Position numbers and translations under genes: made by a program. The notes below the pieces were generated by a model. That model was not told the origin of the DNA, did no database searches, and worked only from the letters and a program-made list of their open reading frames with translations. From Candidatus Hydrogenedentota bacterium (GTDB lineage Bacteria > Hydrogenedentota > Hydrogenedentia > Hydrogenedentiales > CAITNO01), in the NCBI GenBank assembly GCA_903922535.1, contig CAIXUF010000110.1, forward strand, positions 1-11,247: 11,247 nucleotides of DNA, in the 5' to 3' direction. Numbering within the stretch: position 1 is the stretch's first letter; every line of letters starts with the position of its first letter. Of this stretch, positions 6,214-11,247 are shown in pieces.

Positions 6214-6224
6214 GATTTGAAATC
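6214..6224. promoter_or_regulatory. Possible repressor operator half-site palindrome
   Basis: GATTT-G-AAATC is a short palindrome just after the -10 element. Its place suits autoregulation by the TetR-family protein encoded 23 bp downstream, but at 11 bp it is shorter than many TetR operators and may be chance. Confidence 0.3.
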
Positions 6225-6246
6225 GCCATTTTAAAAGGAGAACCAG

Positions 6247-6912
6247 ATGCCCTCCTATCAGCCGGGATCGGACACGCGCAACCGCCTGCTGGTTGCCGCC
6301 GCGGAGGTGTTTGCGGAGCAGGGGTTTCGCCATGCCCGCATTAGTGACATCTGCGAGCGGGCACAGGCAAATATCGCGGCGGTAAACTATCATTTCGGCG
6401 ACAAGGAGAACCTGTATCTGGCGGTCGTGCAAAAGCTGGATGAGGAATCGAAGGCGGACGCGCCGTACATGCAGATTGACCCAAATGCGTCGGCTGAGGA
6501 GAAGCTGCACACGTTCATCCGGGAGTTTCTTGGCGTGCTGCTGAAGACCGGCCCGTCCACCTGGCTGGGCAAGCTGATGGCGCGGGAGATGATGGAGCCG
6601 ACGGCCGCGCTGGACTACATGATTGAGAAGGTGATTCCCCCGGTGGACGGGGTGGTGCGCGGGATTGTGGGTGAGCTTCTGTCGCTTCCGCCGGAGTCCC
6701 CCCTCGTTCAGTTGTGCGTGAGCAGCATCCTGAGCCAGTGCATGATTTACTTTGACACGAAGGAACTCGCGCTTCGGATGCGGCCGGAGCTGATCAATCC
6801 TGACCGCAGTTACGACCCCGCAATGATTGCGTTTCTGGGGGAGCACATCACACAATTCTCCCTGTACGGCATGCAGGCGATGGCGCAAAGATCGGAAGGT
6901 GAAACATCATGA
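6247..6912 (+). CDS. TetR/AcrR-family repressor, CecR-like C-terminus
   Basis: A 221-aa cytoplasmic one-component regulator. The N-terminal DNA-binding domain is clear: TRNRLLVAAAEVFAEQGF (10-27), ARISDICERAQANIAAVNYH (30-49) and the hallmark FGDKENLY (50-57). The ligand domain (about 80-210), with MAREMMEPTAALDYMIEKVI and a hydrophobic LCVSSILSQCMIYF helix, resembles the CecR/YbiH (DUF1956) type of C-terminus, which in enterobacteria governs an adjacent adaptor and exporter. The gene overlaps the adaptor gene by four bases (ATGA), so repressor and pump are made together. Autorepression relieved by a toxic ligand is the expected behaviour; the ligand cannot be inferred. Confidence 0.88.
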   Translation: MPSYQPGSDTRNRLLVAAAEVFAEQGFRHARISDICERAQANIAAVNYHFGDKENLYLAVVQKLDEESKADAPYMQIDPNASAEEKLHTFIREFLGVLLKTGPSTWLGKLMAREMMEPTAALDYMIEKVIPPVDGVVRGIVGELLSLPPESPLVQLCVSSILSQCMIYFDTKELALRMRPELINPDRSYDPAMIAFLGEHITQFSLYGMQAMAQRSEGETS

Positions 6913-8162
6913 AACACAAGAGGCTATTGACCTTTCTGGCCGCAGCCGTCCTCTTGGGCGGCGCGGCGCTGTTGATTGCCCCGGCGGGTGTGGTCAATGT
7001 CCGCGCCGACGAGAAGCCCTCCCTGGGCACGCTGAAGCCGGAAACGGCCGCGGCGGCGGACGCGCCGAAGTCGGGCGTGGCCACGGCGCCGGTGGAGTCC
7101 TCCGAACGCGAAATCACGCTGCGCCTGACCGGCACGCTTGCGGCCGACGAGAAATCGGACGTGGCGAGCAACACCAACGGTATTGTGCAGAAGGTCTTTG
7201 TCGAGCGCGGCAGCGTGGTGAACCAGGGCGACATCCTGGTGCAGGTGGACCCAACGGACGTGCAAAACATGCTGGACCAGGGACTGGCGGGGATCCAGGA
7301 ACTGAAGGTGCGACTGGGCATCAAGGACGGCAAGGCGCCGTACAGCGTCGAGAACCAGCCCGAGGTGAAGATGGCGAAGGCGGCCCTCAATCTCGCACGG
7401 GTCAACCAGGACCGTTTCATGAAGCTCTACGAGCAGGACGTGCTGCCGAAGGCCGACTATGACCGCGTGATGTTTGAATGCGACAGCGCGGCGCAACGCT
7501 ACGAGCAGGCGCGCCTCCAGATGAGCCAGCTTTACCAGAGCTACCTCACGGCGCAGACCAAGCTGGACGCGCTGCGCAAGGCGCTGGCGGACACGACCAT
7601 TCGGGCACCGTTCAGCGGCTATGTGGCGGAACGGCTCATCAGCGTGGGCGAGCGGGTGTCGCCCAGCCCGATGGGCAAGGGCGCGGCCGTGGCCACGCTG
7701 ATAAAGCTGGACCCGCTCCGGCTCGTGCTGACGGTGCCGCAGCAGAGCGTGGGCCAGATCACGACAGGACAGACGGTCAGTTTCAAGGTGGACAGCCTGC
7801 CGGACCGCAGCTTCACGGGCGAGATCCGATACGTGGGTCCGTCGGTGGAAAGCAACTCCCGTTCGATGACGGTGGAGGCGATGGTGCCCAACACGGACCA
7901 TGTGCTGCGCCCCGGCACCTTTGCCTCGGCCGAGGTGGCGCTGCCGGAAAAGAGCAAACGGCTCATGGTGCCCGTGTCAGCCGTGGTGAAAGACGGGGAC
8001 ATTTCCAGGATCTTCGTCGTGAAGGACGGCGTGGCGCATGAACTGGTCGTTTCGACAGGCGACGCACGGGACGGCAAGATTGAGATTGCCGGGGGGCTTT
8101 CGGGAAACGAGACCGTGATCACGGCACCGCAGCGGATTCATGACGGGGACAAGGTGTCGTAA
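6909..8162 (+). CDS. RND efflux periplasmic adaptor (membrane fusion protein)
   Basis: A 417-aa adaptor that bridges the RND pump and an outer-membrane channel. The N-terminus MKHKRLLTF followed by a hydrophobic stretch to about residue 25 is a signal peptide or anchor; no lipobox cysteine is seen. The first half-lipoyl segment GIVQKVFVERGSVVNQGDIL runs from 91 and ends at VQVD (111-114). An alpha-hairpin follows, rich in Gln, Lys and Ala (to about 225). The second half-lipoyl segment is TTIRAPFSGYVAERLISVGE (about 229-248), and beta-barrel and membrane-proximal domains close the protein (RPGTFASAEV, then MVPVSAVVKDGD). The order matches AcrA/MexA-type adaptors. The TAA stop shares its last A with the pump ATG (TAATG). 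Confidence 0.9.
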   Translation: MKHKRLLTFLAAAVLLGGAALLIAPAGVVNVRADEKPSLGTLKPETAAAADAPKSGVATAPVESSEREITLRLTGTLAADEKSDVASNTNGIVQKVFVERGSVVNQGDILVQVDPTDVQNMLDQGLAGIQELKVRLGIKDGKAPYSVENQPEVKMAKAALNLARVNQDRFMKLYEQDVLPKADYDRVMFECDSAAQRYEQARLQMSQLYQSYLTAQTKLDALRKALADTTIRAPFSGYVAERLISVGERVSPSPMGKGAAVATLIKLDPLRLVLTVPQQSVGQITTGQTVSFKVDSLPDRSFTGEIRYVGPSVESNSRSMTVEAMVPNTDHVLRPGTFASAEVALPEKSKRLMVPVSAVVKDGDISRIFVVKDGVAHELVVSTGDARDGKIEIAGGLSGNETVITAPQRIHDGDKVS

Positions 8163-11100
8163 TGCATAAACTGGCTGAAATCTGCGTCCGCCGTCCCGTG
8201 TTTGCGACGGTGCTTATGCTCATGCTGGTGGTGTTCGGCCTGTTTGGCTACACGCGCATGGGCGTGGACTGGTTCCCCAAAGTCGACTTTCCGGTGGTGC
8301 TGGTGACGACGATCTGGCCGGGCACGGCGCCGGAGGAGATGGAGACGGAGGTCAGCGACAAGATCGAGGAGGCGGTCAACACCGTCAGCGGCATCCAGGA
8401 ACTGCGGTCGGTTTCGGCCGAGGGCGTTTCCCAGGTGATCGTCCTGTTCGCCATGGAAAAGGACGTGAACGTGGCGGGCCAGGAGGTGCGCGACAAGATT
8501 GACCAGATCGTTAACACGCTGCCCCAGGGCGTGAAGCAGCCCATGATCACCAAGATGGACCCGGACGCGTCGCCCGTGCTGTCTCTGGCGATTTCGGGCG
8601 ATTCCCCGGTAAAGGATTTGACCGAATTCACCGACAAGATCCTGCGGCGGCAGTTGGAGTCGGTGGCGGGCGTGGGCCAGGCGATGATCGTGGGCGGACA
8701 GCCGCGGCAAATCAACGTGAAACTGGACCCGCTCAAGCTGCGGGGGCAGGGCCTGACGATTGTGGACGTGGCGCGGGCATTGCAGATGCAGAATATCCAG
8801 ATTCCGGGCGGCACCGTGACGGCCGGCCCCGACGAGGCAACGCTGCGCACCCTGGGCCGCGTGGCCACGGTGGAGGAGATGGGCTTCATTCCCGTGACCG
8901 TCCGGAACGGCCACGTGGTGACTGTGTCTGATGTGGCCGAGGTGGAGGACGGTGTCAAAGAGCCGGACAGTCTTGCGCAGTTGGACGAGACGCCCGCAGT
9001 GCTGCTGAACATCCGCAAGCAGTCCGGCACGAACACCATCGAGGTGGTGAGAAACATCAAGGCGCGGTTGAAGGACATTCCCCTTCCGCAGGGCTACCAC
9101 CTGGAGATTGTGCGCGACCAGTCCACCTTCGTACAGGACGCGGTGGACTCGGTGCAGGAGCACCTCATCCTGGGTAGCATTCTTGCGGCCGTGGTGGTGC
9201 TGCTGTTCCTTTCCAACGCGCGCACGACAATCATCTCGGCCCTGGCAATTCCCACGTCGATTATCGGCACCTTCGCGATGATGAAGTACATGGGGTTCAC
9301 GCTCAACGTACTGACCCTGCTCGCGCTGACGCTGTCCGTGGGCATCGTGATTGACGACGCGATCGTGGTGCTGGAGAACATCTTCCGCTTCATCGAGGAG
9401 AAGAAACAGAAGCCGCGCGAGGCGGCGCAGAAGGCCACAAAGGAAATCGGCCTTGCCGTCGTGTCGATCACGCTGTCGCTGTGCGCCGTGTTCCTGCCCA
9501 TCGCGTTCATGGAAGGCATCGTCGGGCGTTTCATGTGGTCCTTCGGCATCACCATGTGCTCGGCGATCCTGATCAGCATGCTGGTGAGCTTCTCGCTCAC
9601 GCCCATGCTGGCGTCGCGCTGGCTGCGTGCTGCGCCGACGGAGGGTAACACGGATGACTTTGTGATGGACGCGAAAGCGGCCAAGAAAAAACGCGACTCC
9701 AAGCACCGGGGGGGATACCGCTTCGTCGAGGGCGGCTATCTCCGGCTGCTGGGTTTCGCGCTGCGGCACCGCTGGCTGGTCGTGCTGATCATGTTCGCGC
9801 TGCTGGGCTCCATCTATTTCGAGGCGAAAATCATCCCGAAGAACTTCATGGCAAACGACGACCAGTCGCAGTTCAACATCGAGGTGCGCACGCCGGAGGG
9901 CACCTCGCTCGACGCGACGCAGATGATCCTCGCGCGGGTGGCGCGCGACGTGCGCAAGCTGGAGGGCGTGCGGTACACGGTCACCAGCACGGCGGAGACG
10001 GAGCAGCGCATCTCCAACCTGGGCACCGTGTTTGTGAAGCTGGTGAACCCGTGGGAGCGGAGCTTTGCCGAGAACGAGGTCATGGACTACATCCGCAAGC
10101 AGGTGCTGCCGAAATATGAGGCGGAAAAGCTGCGCACGAGCGTGGTGCCCATCGCGGCGATCGCCGGCGGCGGTTCGCAGGCCGCCATCCAGTACACCGT
10201 GGGCGGGCCCGACATGAACAAGCTGGAGGAGTACTCGAACAAAATCATGGGCTGCCTGCACCAGTACCCCGGCGCGGTCGACGTGGACTCGACGCTGGTG
10301 GTGGGCAAGCCGCAGTACGGCGTGACAGTGGACCGGGCGAAGGCGGCGGACTTGGGCGTGTCGATTGCGGACATTGCAAGCACGCTGCGCCTGCTGGTGG
10401 CGGGCGACAAGGTGACCGATTTCAGCGACAAGGGCGAGCAGTACGAGGTGCATGTGCGCGCGGCGGCGCAGTACCGCAATGACATCTCCGAACTGGCCAT
10501 GGTCTCCATCCCGACCATGATGCGGGGCACCGTGCCGCTGGGCGACGTCGCGCACTTTGACCGGAGCACGGGCCCGTCGCGCATCAACCGCCTGGACCGT
10601 ACACGGCAGGTGACTGTGCTGGCAAACCTTTCGCCGGGCGTGTCGCAGGCGGGGGCGCTGGACGCCATCGGCAAGACAGTGGCCGAACTCAAGATGGGAC
10701 CGGAATACAAGATCGCGCTGGCCGGCGAATCCAAGGAGATGAGGAAGGCATTCAGCGCCTATATCATCGTGTTTGTGACGGCGTTCCTCTTCATCTACCT
10801 CGTGCTGGCCGCGCAGTTTGAATCATGGCTCCACCCGATCACGATCCTCATCTCCCTGCCGCTGACGCTGCCCTTCGCGCTGTTCTCGCTGATTGTTTTC
10901 GGACAGTCGCTCAACATTCTCAGTCTGCTCGGCATCCTGGTGCTCTTTGCCGTGGTGAAGAAGAACGCCATTTTGCAGATCGACCACACCATACAACTGC
11001 GGGCCGACGGGCTGTCGATGCATGAGGCCGTGATGCGGGCAAACCGCGACCGGCTGCGCCCGATTCTGATGACCACGGTGGCCTTTGTGGCGGGCATGAT

Positions 11101-11247
11101 CCCGCTGCTGGTGTCCAACAGCACGGGCGCGGCGACGAACAAGACCATCAGTTGCGTGATCATCGGAGGACAGTCGCTGGCACTGCTGCTCACGCTCATC
11201 GCGACCCCGGTGATGTACACCCTCTTTGACGATTTGGTAAACGCGCG
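8162..11247 (+). CDS. RND-family efflux pump, HAE1 type (3' end outside window)
   Basis: The frame is open from ATG 8162 to the window end, 1028 codons, so only a short C-terminal piece is missing (AcrB is about 1050 aa). The start overlaps the adaptor stop by one base. It begins MHKLAEICVRRPVFATVLML with TM1 and the family's DWFPKVDFPVV motif. TM4 holds the proton-relay pair D398-D399 in GIVIDDAIVVLENIFR, the HAE1 form rather than the metal-type DG. TM10 has K934 in VVKKNAILQID, matching AcrB K940. Two large periplasmic loops flank these, and RLRPILMTTVAFVAGMIPLL leads into the last helices. It is a proton-driven exporter of hydrophobic or amphipathic compounds; the substrate is unknown. No outer-membrane channel gene is visible in the window. 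Confidence 0.93.
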   Translation, partial: MHKLAEICVRRPVFATVLMLMLVVFGLFGYTRMGVDWFPKVDFPVVLVTTIWPGTAPEEMETEVSDKIEEAVNTVSGIQELRSVSAEGVSQVIVLFAMEKDVNVAGQEVRDKIDQIVNTLPQGVKQPMITKMDPDASPVLSLAISGDSPVKDLTEFTDKILRRQLESVAGVGQAMIVGGQPRQINVKLDPLKLRGQGLTIVDVARALQMQNIQIPGGTVTAGPDEATLRTLGRVATVEEMGFIPVTVRNGHVVTVSDVAEVEDGVKEPDSLAQLDETPAVLLNIRKQSGTNTIEVVRNIKARLKDIPLPQGYHLEIVRDQSTFVQDAVDSVQEHLILGSILAAVVVLLFLSNARTTIISALAIPTSIIGTFAMMKYMGFTLNVLTLLALTLSVGIVIDDAIVVLENIFRFIEEKKQKPREAAQKATKEIGLAVVSITLSLCAVFLPIAFMEGIVGRFMWSFGITMCSAILISMLVSFSLTPMLASRWLRAAPTEGNTDDFVMDAKAAKKKRDSKHRGGYRFVEGGYLRLLGFALRHRWLVVLIMFALLGSIYFEAKIIPKNFMANDDQSQFNIEVRTPEGTSLDATQMILARVARDVRKLEGVRYTVTSTAETEQRISNLGTVFVKLVNPWERSFAENEVMDYIRKQVLPKYEAEKLRTSVVPIAAIAGGGSQAAIQYTVGGPDMNKLEEYSNKIMGCLHQYPGAVDVDSTLVVGKPQYGVTVDRAKAADLGVSIADIASTLRLLVAGDKVTDFSDKGEQYEVHVRAAAQYRNDISELAMVSIPTMMRGTVPLGDVAHFDRSTGPSRINRLDRTRQVTVLANLSPGVSQAGALDAIGKTVAELKMGPEYKIALAGESKEMRKAFSAYIIVFVTAFLFIYLVLAAQFESWLHPITILISLPLTLPFALFSLIVFGQSLNILSLLGILVLFAVVKKNAILQIDHTIQLRADGLSMHEAVMRANRDRLRPILMTTVAFVAGMIPLLVSNSTGAATNKTISCVIIGGQSLALLLTLIATPVMYTLFDDLVNA

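Larger units (their letters stand above)
5731..6246. other. Junction region without an intact gene
   Basis: This 516-bp gap separates the tail cluster from the efflux operon. It contains the inverted repeat, the 19-bp direct repeat, the gene remnant and the repressor promoter. Between about 5812 and 5872 the DNA is noticeably more A+T-rich than the flanks, as is common at prophage edges. No tRNA gene, integrase, attachment core, DGR template repeat or reverse transcriptase fragment was found. Confidence 0.6.

Noticed and set aside
5731..6246. A hidden DGR template repeat
   Set aside because: I looked for the VR anchors (for example CGGCCGGAAC, GCTGGAATA, GGGAGCCCGCGTC) on both strands and found no second copy in this stretch.
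6046..6888. A 280-aa minus-strand open frame over tetR
   Set aside because: It is antisense to a clearly recognised TetR gene, with low-complexity His/Arg/Leu composition and no motifs.
8138..10555. An 805-aa open frame on the minus strand
   Set aside because: It is antisense to the RND pump gene, rich in His and Arg as expected for a shadow of GC-rich codons, and has no family resemblance.

Overview
The window is chromosomal DNA of a GC-rich Gram-negative bacterium. An RND efflux operon implies an outer membrane, but nothing here identifies the taxon. It holds two unrelated modules separated by about 0.5 kb that contain no intact gene.

Left module (1-5730, all on +): the baseplate and tail-tip end of a P2-like contractile tail, from a prophage or a tailocin. 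The order is the C-terminal end of the D hub protein, then V (spike), W (gp25-like wedge), J and I. Four receptor-binding-end genes follow: a 147-aa tail protein, a 309-aa tail-fibre protein, a 97-aa small protein and a 367-aa adhesin with a formylglycine-generating-enzyme / C-type-lectin-like scaffold. Genes overlap or are nearly contiguous and look like one late transcript. The last gene carries the hallmarks of a diversity-generating retroelement (DGR) target protein. It has the characteristic scaffold motifs, and its last ~44 codons are rich in Tyr/Phe/Ser/His/Asp/Cys/Gly NNY codons and end in GARVAKY, which resembles the end of the Bordetella phage Mtd variable region. An imperfect inverted repeat lies about 30 bp after its stop codon, where DGR targets carry a cruciform element. 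No reverse transcriptase, template repeat or Avd gene is visible in the window.

Junction (5731-6246): it holds, in order, the hairpin, a 19-bp direct repeat (22-bp period), a start-less C-terminal gene remnant with good codon bias, and a promoter region. I read it as an eroded prophage edge or insertion scar. No integrase, attachment site or transposase is recognisable.

Right module (6247-11247, +): a translationally coupled efflux operon. It encodes a TetR-family repressor with a CecR-like C-terminal half, an RND periplasmic adaptor, and an HAE1-type RND inner-membrane pump that runs off the window almost complete. The TetR protein probably controls the operon from the promoter at 6182-6212. 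No outer-membrane channel gene is seen before the window ends.
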